Assembly: GCF_028640845.1 (NCBI RefSeq)
Contig: NC_080540.1
Coordinates: 259,146,958-259,210,957 of the forward strand
Length of the DNA: 64,000 nt
Origin: Ahaetulla prasina
Lineage: Eukaryota; Chordata; Lepidosauria; Squamata; Colubridae
Direction of reading: 5' to 3'
Position 1 is the first letter of the stretch. Each line of letters opens with the position of its first letter. Below are positions 1 to 10,726 of this stretch, piece after piece. The notes below the pieces were generated by a model, which was given only the letters and a program-made list of their open reading frames with translations, made no database searches and was not told where the DNA came from. The position numbers were made by a program, and so were the translations under genes.

Positions 1-1376
1 CTAGACCTCAAGTTGCCCCTATCCGCTTAAAGGCTAGGAGGGTTCCTTCGCCCTGAAGCCCAAGATTGACCGGGAACTGGACAAACTAGTAAGCCAGGGA
101 TACTAGTGCCAGTCGACCATGCGGTGGGAAATGCCGATAGTCACCCCAGTGAAACCAGACGGGTCAGTCAGGATTTGCGCCGATTACAAGGCAACGCTAA
201 ACAAAGCTTTGCAAAAGCGCTTACCCGTCCAGTGGTGCAACACTTGCTGCACTCGCTAGGGCAGGGCAGGTTTTTGCCAAACTAGATTTGGCCCAAGCCT
301 ATCAACAATTGCCCGTAGATAGCAGCACGGCGAGGCACAAACAATCGTAACGCACAGGGTGCTTTCAAATGCACCGGGTTACAATTTGGGGTCAGTGTGG
401 CACCAGGATTATTTCAAAATTTAATGGAGCGGCTTCTGCAGGGCTCCCGGGTGGTACCGTACTTTGATGACGTACTGGTATCCGCCGATAATATGGAAGA
501 ACTAGGGGTGCGACTGAGAAAAGTTTTGAGTATTTTCCGGTCCGCCGGTTTAAAAGTCAAATTAAACAAGTGCCAGATCGGGGTAGGATCCGTAGAATTC
601 CTGGGCTACCGGATAGACAGGAGGATCCACCCGACTGAGAGCAAGGTTAGGGCAATCAGAAAGGCCCCAGCACCCCAAAACAAAACAGAGTTGCAGGCGT
701 TTTTGGGTCTGGTAAATTTTTACGCGGTTTTTTTAAAAAATAAGGCTACCATAGCCGAGCCGCTACACAAATTACTAGGAAAAAATGCTGCATGGTCTTG
801 GGGAAAGGCGGAAGCTAGAGCATTCGAAGCAATAAAAAACCTCCTGTCTAGCGATAGCCTATTGATCCAATACAATAGCACACTACCATTGGTGCTAGTT
901 TGTGATGCATCCCCTACGGGTGGGGCTGTGCTCAGCCACAGGCTGCCAAATGGCACAGAAGCCCCTATAGCGTTTACTCCCGAACAATGTCCTCAGCTGA
1001 AAGGAACTATAGTCAGTTGGATAGGAAGCCTTGGCCATAGTCTCCGGGTAAAGAAGTTCCATGAATATGTTTTGGTCGCGACTTGAAATCGTCACAGACC
1101 ATAGACCCCTACTAGGGTTGCTGGCGGCGATCGCCCAACGCCCGTGGCACTTTCGCCCAGATTGACCCGATGGACTATCTTTCTGGCTGCATATTCTTAC
1201 AAACTGCTACATCGGCCAGGAAAGGAGTTAGGCATGCAGACGCCTTGAGCAGATGCCCTTTACCAGCGACTATCGAAGACCCCACTCCGGGCACACCCGT
1301 CTTGTTAATTGACTCTTTGGACTCTGGTCCAGTCACTTCCAAGGAGGTGGCTCGGCTTACAAGGACATTACACTAA
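1..1376 (+). pseudogene. Ty3/gypsy reverse transcriptase-RNase H, frameshifted
   Basis: RT copies element RNA into DNA and RNase H removes the RNA strand. The N-terminal RT segment is spread over several frames: [15 protein letters not shown] near 141-187 and FAKLDLAQAYQQLPVD near 274-320, with stops between. The longest open piece, 397-1086 (229 codons), holds the catalytic YFDD box at residues 22-25, the thumb (VEFLGYRI, about 66-73) and the start of RNase H with its first aspartate in VCDAS (D170). RNase H then degenerates: the frame stops at 1086, but a TDHRPLLG-like stretch follows at about 1096-1120 and the conserved HADALSR linker lies at about 1232-1252. No intact catalytic unit remains. 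Confidence 0.9.
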
Positions 1377-1384
1377 GGACTGTA

Positions 1385-2140
1385 ATGGGTTGGGTGCAAA
1401 GAGGATGGCCCGCTGCGCCGGGTGAGCGTTTTAGGGAATATGTAAAAAAGCGCGGGGAATTGTCGGTGCAAGGGGGGTGTTTGCTCTGGGGGGATAGAGT
1501 GGTGGTCCCAGAGAAATTGCGGAAAAAAGTTCTGGAACTTCTGCGAAGGCCATCCTGGATCGTGAGAATGAAGGGTTTAGCCAGGAGCTATGTGTGGTGG
1601 CCCTTGATGGACATGGAGATTAGCGATAGGGTTGGGAAATGCCAAGCATGCCAGGAATCCAGACCACTACCACCAACGGCCCCAATCCGAGAGTGGGAGA
1701 AACCCCAGGGCCCATGGTCCCGAATCCATATCGACTTTGCCGGCCCTTTCCACGGCCAAACATTCTTAGTGGTGGTAGACGCATTTTCCAAATGGCTGGA
1801 AATCATTCTAATGAAATCCATGACAGCAGAGGCTGTAATTTCAGTCCTGCGGCACCTTTTTGTAACACACGGGTTACCAGACACACTCGTTTCAGACAAC
1901 GGGCCACAGTTCACGGTGACCCTTTTTGAGGGGTACTTGGCGGAAGAGGGCATCCGGCATGTCCTCTCGGCGCCTTTCCACCCTGCGACGAACGGCCTTG
2001 CAGAGCGTTTCGTCCGGAGTGCAAAAGAGGCATTGTCCAGAATCAGACCCGGGGATTGGCAATTAAAAATTGACACCTTCTTAGCGGTACAACACAGAAC
2101 CCCTTGTGTAGCGACTGGCGCAGCCCAGCAGAGCTACTGA
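1385..2140 (+). pseudogene. Ty3/gypsy integrase core
   Basis: Integrase inserts the element cDNA into the host chromosome. This open piece of 251 codons shows the CQAC half of the zinc-binding domain at residues 86-89, but the expected paired histidines upstream are not evident. The DDE core is intact at motif level: D117 in HIDFAGPF, D171 in VSDNGPQF and E207 in GLAERFVR, giving a D,D-35-E spacing typical of retroviral and Ty3 integrases. The frame breaks at about 2110-2140 and homology continues in another frame. Loss of the histidines and the downstream frameshift argue for an inactive copy despite the conserved triad. Confidence 0.9.
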
Positions 2141-2683
2141 TGGGGAGAAAGCTTAGATGCCCGTTAGACCGGTTAAACCCGAACTACACACCAGGCGGGT
2201 ACAAAACAACACCGGGCAAAACAAGAGAATTGACAGTAGGGAGTTCCGTATGGGCACACAATTATGGTGAAGGCCCAAACTGGCAAAGGAACAATCCTAG
2301 AAACAACCGGGCCCAAATCATATCTCGTAGAAATAGAGGATGGCCGGGTTTGGAAACGCCACATAGACCAGTTAAGAAAAAGAATAGCCACCAGTCTAGA
2401 GACAGACGAAACAGGCCCTGACTATTCAATGATTGAATCCACAGCTAACTCAAACCCGAGAAAACCGCAGGACTTATCTGAGTTCCAGCGACACCAACCG
2501 GTCCCTCCGAAGGAAAGCAGGAACGACTCTGCAAGTAATCCAAGGCCGGATGGCCTGGAGGAGGAGCTGAGAGGAACGAACAGTCCCTCCGGCCAGCTCG
2601 ACTCACTCCCAGATAATGAACTGCGCAGGTCCGAAAGAGTTAGGAGACGCCCTGCGTACTTATGTGACTACGTAGAAAAATAA
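2104..2683 (+). pseudogene. Ty3/gypsy integrase C-terminal region and tail
   Basis: Homology resumes in a second frame with SPAELLMGRKLRCPLD (about 2124-2171), as expected just after the DDE core, then moves to a third frame at about 2264. That last frame runs to a stop at 2683 and contains GPKSYLVEI followed by WKRHIDQLRKR, a match to the GPY/F module that follows the core in many Ty3 integrases. The remaining 90 or so residues are low in recognisable motifs and charged near the end. The polypurine tract starts 37 bases after the stop, so this is the true 3' end of the coding region. Confidence 0.8.
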
Positions 2684-2720
2684 TTATTCATTTTATGTAA
2701 ATAGGAGTAAAAAGTTTTCT

Positions 2721-2733
2721 GGGAGGGGAGGAG
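2721..2733 (+). other. Polypurine tract of the gypsy element
   Basis: GGGAGGGGAGGAG, all purine, sits directly before the TG of the LTR. It is the expected plus-strand primer site for an LTR retrotransposon. Confidence 0.85.
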
Positions 2734-2923
2734 TGTAATGTATCTTTAAGGGTTTTGGAGGGAAAATAGAGCGGGAAATAGCACGTTGCTAATTGGCTGA
2801 AGCCTCCAGCTGAACTGTATATAAGGAGGGGTTTTTACCGTTTGCTTTTGCTGGGTTCACCATATAGTAAAGAGCTGTTGTTACTCATCTGGTCTCCTGC
2901 CTCGTTATTGCCCGAATCTAACA
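2734..2923 (+). repeat. 3' LTR of the gypsy element
   Basis: The LTR starts TGTAATG right after the polypurine tract and most likely ends CTAACA at 2923, giving a short LTR of about 190 bp. The 9-mer AATCTAACA recurs at 2936-2944, so an end at 2944 cannot be excluded without a second LTR to compare. It holds an ATTGG (inverted CCAAT) box at 2792-2796 and a TATA box at 2818-2825. Confidence 0.8.
2818..2825 (+). promoter_or_regulatory. TATA box in gypsy LTR
   Basis: TATATAAG, 22 bases after an ATTGG box, placed as expected for the U3 promoter of an LTR. Confidence 0.65.
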
Positions 2924-2948
2924 CTTACATGAATAAATCTAACAATTT

Positions 2949-3001
2949 AGAGTAGAGTAGAGTAGAGTAGAACAGAACAGAACAGAACAGAACAGAATAG
3001 A
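2949..3001 (+). repeat. (AGAGT)n-(AGAAC)n-(AGAAT)n pentanucleotide array
   Basis: Blocks of three related pentamers follow each other in register and end at the 3' terminus of a minus-strand CR1 LINE. This is the tail from which the microsatellite grew. Confidence 0.9.
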
Positions 3002-3331
3002 ATAACAGAGTTGAAAGGGACCTTGGAGGTCTTCTAGTCCAACCCTCTGCCCAGGCAGGAAACCCTACACCATTTCAGACAAATGGCTATCCAACATCTT
3101 CTTAAAAACTTCCAGTGTTGGAGCATTCACAACTTCTGGAGGCAAGTTGTTCCACTGATTAATTGTTCTAACTGTAAATAAATTATTCCTTAGTTCTAAG
3201 TTGCTTCTCTCCTTGATTAGTTTCTTGTTCTACCCTCAGGTGCTTTGGAGAATAGCTTGACTCCCTCTTCTTTGTGGCAACCCCTGAAATGCTGGACTAC
3301 TGCTATCATGTCTCCCCTAGTCCTTCTTTGT
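3002..3331 (-). mobile_element. CR1 LINE, 3' end fragment
   Basis: The plus strand reads as the complement of a CR1 3' region familiar from sauropsid genomes (GGACCTTGGAGGTCTTCTAG, then AACCCTCTGCCCAGGCAGG). It includes the segment around TATCATGTCTCCCCTAGTCC at about 3304-3323. The element is 5'-truncated, as usual for LINEs. The open frame that crosses it is chance. Confidence 0.85.
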
Positions 3332-4522
3332 GGAGATATGCAATAAGCATGCTCATGTGGGTAGGCAAGTCCAAGTTCAAAGTGTGAATGAAAGGGAAAG
3401 CCCACTTTTGTCCTTTTTGAAGTTCCCAGAATTAAAACTGGGACCTGAAAAAAGACCCCAGCATTCTTTATGAGCATATAATAGACAGAAGTATACAGCC
3501 AGTACAGAGATGAGACATACCAATATTGTTTGGCTAATAAATTCAAAATTCAGTTATTATCGTGGCATTTTGAGTATATCAATAAAGCTGAACTATACAA
3601 TTGTAAATGTCAAAGCGCTTTTCCCAATTTGAACAAGCTGAATTAAAACGTACATTTCTCGTGCTAATTTGTTTGAGTTAATTTAAAGAGGAAAGTGATG
3701 TCTGTTTAATAGATCTCATAAACCACACTTTGATTTTTTTCCCCAAGTTCAGTTTAATAATCTATTCTCATGTTGCCAAAAGGTGTTTTATATAAATATG
3801 GACTATTATATTATTATGTGCAAATAAACTGTCAGTATCTCATCTGCTGGAATATTGAGGTCCTAGAAAGGTCAATTCTAAAGATTCATCACACTGTCTC
3901 CCATCAGTGTTGAAACTCATAGGAAATGAAGTAAGTAATTAAAATGTCAAATGGAAATCAATGTGAATGGGGGAAACATCAGCATCAATATCTTAATACA
4001 ATTATCCCAATTTAATTCAGATGAAATAATATTTGATCATATGCTATGAACCCATATAACTGATTAATTTTGAATAAGAAATTGCAGCCATTATATCGAC
4101 CATCTTAACTGATGTACTTATAACATAGCATTATAATACAGTAAAATTATCACAGTGACTTAGTAGTCAATCCACTTCAGTTGGCTCTAGACAAATTGTG
4201 ATCCTTTTCTTCTGCGTCAATGCTGGAATGTAATTTGTGGTCTTTGAATGTCATTTAGATATCACAGTTTTTAGATGTCTGTCTACATTAAAGAAGGGAA
4301 GTGGAATTTCTGGTGTCTATGTCAGAACTCCACAGAGAAGCAGGAATGTCATTTGTTCTTAAAGCTACTCTATCAGGTTCAATGCATGTGTACTAAAGTA
4401 GCTCAGCTTTGATCAGGCCAGCGATGGTTTAATGAATCATCCATTCTAGAGTCTGTATGAATCTGAAACCTGGTCAATTTGATTTAGATTTTTGAATCAA
4501 TTAGGAAAAAAAGCATTTCTGC
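3332..4522. other. AT-rich sequence, no feature recognised
   Basis: No gene, RNA or repeat that I can name. The base composition is AT-rich with short homopolymers. Confidence 0.5.
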
Positions 4523-5027
4523 ACCATGGTGGTGCAGTGGTTAGAATGTAGTACTGCAGGCTACTTCTGCTGATTGCTGGCTGACTGCAATTTGGCAGAT
4601 CGAATCTCACCAGGCTCAAGATTGACTCAGCTTTCCATCCTTCCGAGGTGGGTAAAATGAGGACCAAGATTGTTGGGGGCAATATGCTGACTCTGTAAAC
4701 AGCTTAGAGAGGGCTGTAAAAGCACTGTGAAGCAGTATATAAGTTTTTTTTTATTTGCATTTATATCCCGCCCTTCTCCGAAGACTTAGGGCGGCTTACA
4801 CTATGTCAAGCAATAGTCTTCATCCATTTGTATATTATATACAAAGTCAACTTATTGCCCCCAACAATCTGGGTACTCATTTTACCTATCTTATAAAGGA
4901 TGGAAGGCTGAATCAATCTTGGGCCTGGTGGGGCTTGAACCTGCAGTAATTGCAAGCAGCTGCTGTTAATAACAAACTGTCTTACCAGTCTGAGCCACAG
5001 AGGCCCATTTAAGTGCTATTGCTACTT
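4523..5027 (+). mobile_element. tRNA-derived squamate SINE, split by another SINE
   Basis: A tRNA-like head with A box near 4529-4543 (TGGTGCAGTGGTTAG) and a degenerate B box near 4598-4606 (GATCGAATC) is followed by a body with GAGGTGGGTAAAATGAGGAC and GGGGGCAATATGCTGACTCT. The 3' part breaks at about 4744 and the expected tail, TAAGTGCTATTGCTAC, resumes at about 5008. The 262 bp between belong to a second SINE in reverse orientation. Confidence 0.82.
4745..5006 (-). mobile_element. tRNA-derived SINE inserted in another SINE
   Basis: Read on the minus strand it starts with a tRNA-like head (GGCTCAGACTGG as A box, GGTTCAAGCC as B box), shares the TTGTTGGGGGCAATA body with the first SINE, and ends in AAGCCGCCCTAAGTC and an A-rich tail. 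The tail abuts the broken end of the plus-strand SINE. It is a different subfamily from its host SINE, as the 3' ends differ. Confidence 0.8.
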
Positions 5028-5298
5028 AGGTCATCAAAATGTATGAAAAATCAAAATCATTTTTACTAACTGTTCAAAGTTTAAACGTTCATTCAATTCA
5101 CAAATTTATCTTTCATACTGAAGCTCCAAGGACATTTTTGTACACATCAGGTTATGGGGCCTTCTAGCTGCTTAGGAAATCAGAGAGTTACAGTACCAGC
5201 ACATCTGGAAGGCAGCAGGTAGCGAAACCTGATTTAGGCTCTGTTCCCCCAAGTACACATACTACATTCTATTCACAATTAGTTCTACAGGAAACATT

Positions 5299-5677
5299 GA
5301 AGTAGTCCTCAACTTATGACCACAATTGAGCCTAAAATTTATGTTGCTAAGTGAGACAGTTGCTAAGTGAATTTTGCCCCATTTTACAACCTTTCTTGGC
5401 ACAGTTATTAAGTGAATCACTGTACTTGTTAAATGAATCTGGCTTTGACATTGACTTTGGTTGTCAGAATTGTTGCAAAAGGTGATCACGTGACTCTGGA
5501 ACACTGCAACCATCATAAATATGAACCAGTTGCCAGGTATTCAAATTTGGATCACATGACACACAGGAGGCTGCAATGGTTGAAAGTATGAAAACATGGT
5601 TTTAAGTCACTTTTTTTCAGTGATGTTGTAACTTTGAACAGTTCATTAACTGAACTGTTGTAATGGAGGACTACCTG
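5299..5677 (+). mobile_element. MITE, TA-flanked family (copy 1)
   Basis: The ends are inverted repeats of the form AGTAGTCCTCAACTTATG and GGAGGACTACCTG. The interior has repeated TTAAGTGAATC-type motifs. No coding capacity. Other copies lie at 9845, 11934, 19620, 46874 and 48158. Where the ends are clean they are flanked by TA, which suggests a Tc1/mariner-type target, but the superfamily is not proven. Confidence 0.8.
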
Positions 5678-5966
5678 TAGTGAATTTGGGTTTCACAAGT
5701 AACAAGCATTGTACCATCTAGGACTTTAACGATGATAAGCAACACCTTGAATTGCACCTGTAAAGCAGCTGGAAGCCAGTGCAACTCAGGGAAGACTGGT
5801 TTTACTTGGATAAACCGCAGGACACCCAAAACAGTTATGCCATTCCATTCTGGTCCAACTGCAGCTTCCAGCTGGTCTTAGCTAGAGAATAGCTGTGTGT
5901 AGAGTTCGGTAATCCAAACAGAAGATGACTAAAGCATGAGTGACTATGAGCAAGGCCTCCTGTTAG

Positions 5967-6056
5967 AGACTTAGACTTAGAATAACTTTATTGTCACTTT
6001 GAATTTACACTAATCGGCATTCATTAAAATGAAATTTCATTGCATACAGCTTTTAA
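5967..6056 (-). mobile_element. Short LINE 3'-end-like fragment
   Basis: AGAATAACTTTATTGTCACT followed by a GCAT/AAATTTCATTGCATAC stretch resembles the complement of an L2-like LINE 3' end known from reptiles. It is old and short. Confidence 0.4.
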
Positions 6057-6239
6057 AGGTTCCAGGAATTGTGCCTATTTGTGCAAAGCCCTCTCACAGC
6101 CATAGTTGCCACCTGCTTTTCTAGCAGGAACTTCAAATCCAAGTGGACTCCTAAATTGTATGCCAAGTGTATGTGGGGGAGTGGTATCATCCAGAGAATA
6201 AGATATCAACTCACCTGAATCCAGGAAACCCAAAACTCA

Positions 6240-6680
6240 CAACCATTTGGGTTGAGTTGTTGCTTAGGGTTGAGTTGAGACCGGGTCCTCCCCATGCAGG
6301 TGGGCACAGTCTGCTGGCGCTGAAACATCCGAACAACATCATTTGCCTGGCATGGGGTAGAGATGTATAATTGGGTATCATCAGCATACTGATAGTACCC
6401 TATGCTAGCAAATGATATCTCTCAGTGACTCAGTGTTAAATAGGAGAGGAGAGGGACTTAAGCCCTGAGGAACCTAAAATAATAGGGGCCTAAGTCTGGA
6501 ACTCTCCTCCTCCATAAATATCAACTGGTATTGGCCACAGAAAAAGGAGAATCACTGCAAAAAAGTGTCCTCCACTCTCAGTCTCCAGACCCAGTCCAGA
6601 AAGATACCATGATTAATGGTATCAAAAGCTGATGAGAGATCCAGAAGGGTCAGGATTCACACATCACCACCATCTGAAGC
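6240..6680 (-). pseudogene. Old LINE reverse transcriptase fragment
   Basis: Three RT motifs appear in the right order on the minus strand: DLSSAFDTIN (complement of 6612-6643, motif A), a decayed PQGLSPSPLLFN (6436-6471, motif B) and YADDTQLYI (6361-6388, catalytic box). Stops and frame changes separate them. Sequence between 5700 and 5960 also has the look of an amniote LINE 3' region, but I could not tie it to this copy. A hAT element at 6729-7120 lies just upstream in LINE orientation and may interrupt it. Confidence 0.75.
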
Positions 6681-6728
6681 TCTCCAAAGATATATACTGT
6701 ACATGTTCATTTTAGATATTTCTTATAT

Positions 6729-7120
6729 CAAACCCAAGACCCATGGGCCAGATCCTGTCCATAGGGCTGTCCTGGAAACAGCAAAGGACTGGCCCACGGT
6801 GCCTCTGTTACCAAAAACGGGGCTCAAGAAGGCTCCGTTTTCACTGTCAGATGGTTGCAGGAGGCCGGCCCAGCCAAAAATGGAGCTCGCACCCTCTACC
6901 AAGCTCTGTTTTTACTGGCAGGGTTGCAGGAGGCCATCCCAGCCGAAAATGGAGCTCAGGAGCCTGTTTTCACTGGCAGAGCACTCGGGCCACAACAGGC
7001 CCCCCTGACACGAGTGATGTCAAGCTAGCCATGCCTACCCTGGCCACACCCTCCTGCCCTTCCCCGCAAAGTCAAACACAGCCCTGATACAGCCCTCAAT
7101 AAAATCGAGTTTGACACCCG
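6729..7120 (-). mobile_element. Non-autonomous hAT-like element with 8-bp target duplication
   Basis: The block is bounded by TCTTATAT at 6721-6728 and again at 7121-7128, the 8-bp target size of hAT elements. The right end read on the minus strand is CGGGTGTCAAACTCGATTTT, a terminal sequence seen in hAT-type repeats. The interior repeats an AAATGGAGCTC-containing segment at about 6880 and 6945. Open frames across it are not conserved. Confidence 0.78.
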
Positions 7121-7128
7121 TCTTATAT

Positions 7129-8888
7129 CATTATATCTTGCAGAGCTCCTCTATAAATGAAGAAGGCCCTGAGATCAACATATAGGAGAGGCTAACTGGG
7201 AAGAATTCAGCCCAAGGATGATGACTCCAGTTCATTCCAAGCAGTGACTACGCTTTTAGTCAAACTGCCTATTGATCCCAAAAAACCTTCCCAAGCACCT
7301 TCTAAAACCTGTTGGATTCATTAGGCACCTAGGAGACTCTGAATAAATAGGTGCATTCCTTCTGCAAAGCAAAGCAACGCTAAATATTTAAAGTCATGAT
7401 GTGATGATGACAAGAAACAGATGTTCATATCCCCCCATTATAAAAATAGGACTTATTGCTGAATAAGTAGGTTTGTATTGTTGGTGTATGGTATTCAAAC
7501 AGGCATACTCAGTTACTCAGCATAATCTATCTTTCCTAAAATAACTATCAGCTATTTAGATAGATTAAATACTTATCTTTGACACTAAGATGTAAAATTT
7601 ACCAACTTACCCAGAGGTTATAAAAATGAGATGAAATGAAATGTTTAATCCTTCCTCAAAGAATGCACATGATACATAGAAATCCATATTTTATTACTCA
7701 GGTGGATGTGGCATAATAATGCCTTATAGAAGACTTTGAATGGTCTGCAAATGTAGTCCACCAGGGCTATTTTTCCTGTTTTATTATAGAATATATTATT
7801 TTCATTGATTTTTCCAATTGCAATTATTTCAAGTCATTGTGTGAGAACAGATATGAGAGTTTTGCCATTATCCAAGTCTAATGGAATGTTGTAGCAAGAT
7901 AAATGATCTCTATGGGAAGGAACAATCTCAGAGTATAAGTTATTTGTCTCTCTCTTTCTAAGCACACATGACAAAGATCTTCAGCATTACCAAAGAAAAG
8001 AAAACTGAAGCATCCGTAACTGAGGATACATGGCCACTAAACAAAATGCTAGACTTCCATTGAATACATCACATGATTTCTCACATGAAGAAGAGAATAG
8101 GGGTAAATATACTAGCCTAACCTAAATTGGCTAGTGGCAGTCTAAAAAAGACAGCTTCATCTATATCTTTATGGAGATTTTCCACACGTTTAAGAAGAGT
8201 TCACTCTTCTCATAACTGGAAATTGGATTTTCTCTAAACAGCAACAAAGAAAACAGGATTAGGAAGCAAAGCATGCCAGTGTTAGAAAATCCCAAAGTGC
8301 TTTCAAATCCAGACATTACAACAGAAAATACAAAAGTTGCAGCCTTTTGGTTACATGTCCATCTTCCTCAAAGCCTTGGTTATAATACCTTTAAATTTTA
8401 AGAGCTACCTATCATGTCTTCTTTTATCTCCTCTCTCTCTTCCCTCACTCTCTTTCTCATCTGTCAAGATCTTTCTAAGCCCTTGCTGAAGCTATCAATT
8501 CCTGCATATAGCTTTCTCTGGTGTAATATAATACATCATTTTTGTATTAAAAATTAAAGAATATTCTCAGTTGAACTTATTGACATTTATGATTTATGAA
8601 CTAAAGAACTGGAACATATGATCACAGAAACACTATAGCTTAAAGAATGTTAAATTGGTTTATTGGACTTAAGACTAGTTGATTCATCAGGTTCATTAAA
8701 TGCCCCAACAAATGAATGTGAAAAGATGGATATAAGATTTTCTTCGATGGTGATATTAAATATTTGAGAGATCATTGATTCATATGTTGTGGTCTTTGGT
8801 TTTACTGGCATCTTTTTGGAACAGTTTTCTAATATATATAAGTACATATAAGGGGAAATCTTTTAATGTTAAAAATGTTATTGTAATG
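7129..8888. other. No feature recognised
   Basis: AT-rich sequence with short CT-rich runs near 8440-8460. I see no gene or nameable repeat. Confidence 0.45.
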
Positions 8889-8972
8889 AATAGAATAGAA
8901 TAGAATTTTATTGGCCAAGTGTGATTGGACACACAAGGAATTTGTCTTGGTGCATATGCTCTCAGTGTACAT
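8889..8972 (-). mobile_element. CR1/L2-group LINE, extreme 3' end
   Basis: A short (TAGAA)n array is followed by TTTTATTGGCCAAGTGTGAT and GGACACACAAGGAATTTGTC, the 3' terminus shared by all copies of this LINE family in the window. It is heavily 5'-truncated. Confidence 0.85.
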
Positions 8973-9121
8973 AAAATGTGGAATTATGTTCCAAAATTTG
9001 GAATTTGATTCACTTCAAAAAACTTTGGATACATCGCATGTTGAATATTGATAAGGGAATTATTTTGAGAAATTGGAAAAGTAGTATTCTGGATATTAAA
9101 GAGATGGGATTGAGGAAATAG

Positions 9122-9345
9122 TCAATTTTATGTAGGGATTAAGGCATCTGGCTAAATCCCTACAGGAAACTCTAAATTCCAGTCCTGCCTTAGGCAAAAA
9201 GCCATCTGGGTGACCTTGGGCCAGTCGTTTTCTCTTATCCGTAAGAATGAGGTCATGACAAACCATTTAAAAAATAATCTTGCCAAGAGAACTGAAGGAA
9301 ACTGTCCAAGTAGTTGCCAGGAGTCAAAACTAACTTTTCTTTTCT
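9122..9345 (+). mobile_element. Sauria-SINE-like element, degenerate
   Basis: CATCTGGGTGACCTTGGGCC followed by a CTTGCCAAGAGAACT segment and AGTTGCCAGGAGTC is the body of squamate tRNA-derived SINEs whose tail resembles Bov-B. The tRNA head (about 9140-9180) is decayed. Confidence 0.68.
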
Positions 9346-9369
9346 TTGCTTTGCTTTTTAAAAATTATT

Positions 9370-9620
9370 TACAGTTTATTTTATTTATATCTCACCTTTA
9401 TTAATTTTGAAAATAACTCAAGATGGCAAACATATCTAATAAACTTTCCTCCTTCTATTTATGCCACAGCGACAACAACCCTATGAGATGGATTGGGCTG
9501 AGAGAGAGAGAGAGAGTGAGTGGCCGAATGTCACCAGATGGTTTTTATGGCTAAGCCAGGACTCACGGTCTCCCACCTAGGATCCTAGTGCCTTAATCAC
9601 TGGGCCAAACTGGCTTTCAG
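9370..9620 (-). mobile_element. Squamate tRNA-derived SINE, reverse orientation
   Basis: On the minus strand it begins GCCAGTTTGGCCCAGTGATT, has GTGAGTCCTGGC as B-box region, then GTGACATTCGGCCACTCACT, an internal (CT)n, ATAGGGTTGTTGTCGCTG, and ends AATAAAGGTGAGATATAAAT. Head, body and tail are all in order. Confidence 0.8.
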
Positions 9621-10254
9621 TTTTCAAGTTTTCTTAAACTTGAATACCTGCAAAAAAGAAAAACCCAATAAAGAAATAAAGAAATCAGGAATACGTAAAT
9701 ATGTGCCCATTTTTTAAAAGCCATGTATTTAATGATAGTTTACAATAGTAGAATATTGTTATTATGGCCCTTTAAATTGGAAATTATTACATAATCTTTA
9801 ATGTGTGATACATATGTGACATTCTTGGACAGCTTATAGAGGTACAGTAGCTCTCGGCTTATGAGCAGAATAGAATCTGTCTATTGCAACTGTAAGTTCT
9901 GATGGTCATAAAACAGGTGACCAGACTTCTTTTTTAAAACCTTTTATTTGCACGTCATTAAGTGAACACTGCAGTTGTAAAGTGAATGTTACGATCATAA
10001 AACAAACCCCACAGTCATAAAGCAAATACCATAGAGGCAGAGAGAACCTATTCTTGCTACGGGCCATTTTTGCCAAAAACCAGAAATAAATGCCAGCTTT
10101 CAACAAAAACCTTGTAAAATGTGTTCACATGACTATGGGATGCCTTAAATGAGCATAAAACGGGCTGGTTACCAAATGCTACACAAGTAGACATATGATC
10201 ATGAGGGAGCACAATTTCAGAATGGGATCATAAGTACAGTTCAGGGGGTCCATC

Positions 10255-10726
10255 CAGTGGTGAAATCCAATTTTTTTTACTACCGGTTCTGTGGGTGTGG
10301 CTTAGTGGGTGTGGCTTAGTGGGTGTGGCTTGGTGGGCGTAGCAGGGGAAGGATACTGCAAAATCTCCATTCCCTCCCCACTTCTGGGGGAAGGATACTG
10401 CAAAATCCCCATTCCCACCCCCACTCCAGGGGGAGGATATTGCAAAATCTCCATTCCCATCCAGGGGAAGGATACTGCAAAATCCCCATTCTCACCACAC
10501 TCCAGGGGAAAGATACTGCAAAATCCCCATTCCTTCCCCACTCCAGGGGAAGGATACTATAAAATTTCCATTCCCATCCCACTCCAGGGGAAGGATACTG
10601 CAAAATCTCCATTCCTACCCCACTCTGGGGCCAGCCAGAGGTGGTATTTGCCAGTTATCCGAACTGCTCAAAATTTCTGCTACCGGTTCTCCAGAACCTG
10701 TCAGAACCTGCTGGACTTCACCCCTG
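10255..10726 (+). mobile_element. Non-autonomous hAT element with internal minisatellite
   Basis: Terminal inverted repeats CAGTGGTGAAATCCA and the complement of TGGACTTCACCCCTG are flanked by an exact 8-bp duplication GGTCCATC (10247-10254 and 10727-10734). The interior holds GGTGTGGCTTAG repeats and a seven-unit minisatellite. No transposase coding. Sister copies lie at 43820-44053 (reverse) and 63757 onward. Confidence 0.92.
10345..10626 (+). repeat. Minisatellite, seven units of about 35-43 bp
   Basis: Each unit begins GGGGAAGGATACTGCAAAAT and ends in a C-rich CCCCACTCCA stretch. Units differ by point changes and small indels. All open frames here are artefacts of the tandem repeat. The array is part of the hAT element. 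Confidence 0.92.

Larger units (their letters stand above)
1..2923 (+). mobile_element. Ty3/gypsy LTR retrotransposon, 3' portion, degenerate
   Basis: Polyprotein-derived segments appear in the order reverse transcriptase, RNase H, integrase, then a polypurine tract and an LTR. RT-RH-IN order is diagnostic of Ty3/gypsy (Metaviridae). The 5' LTR, gag and protease lie left of the window or are lost. The reading frame is broken several times, so this copy cannot be autonomous. GC content is visibly higher than in the AT-rich sequence that follows. The element ends at an LTR terminus around 2923; the matching 5' target duplication is out of view. Confidence 0.93.

Noticed and set aside
4523..4610. 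Possible genuine tRNA gene
   Set aside because: A and B boxes are degenerate, no acceptor-stem pairing, and the sequence continues directly into a SINE body.
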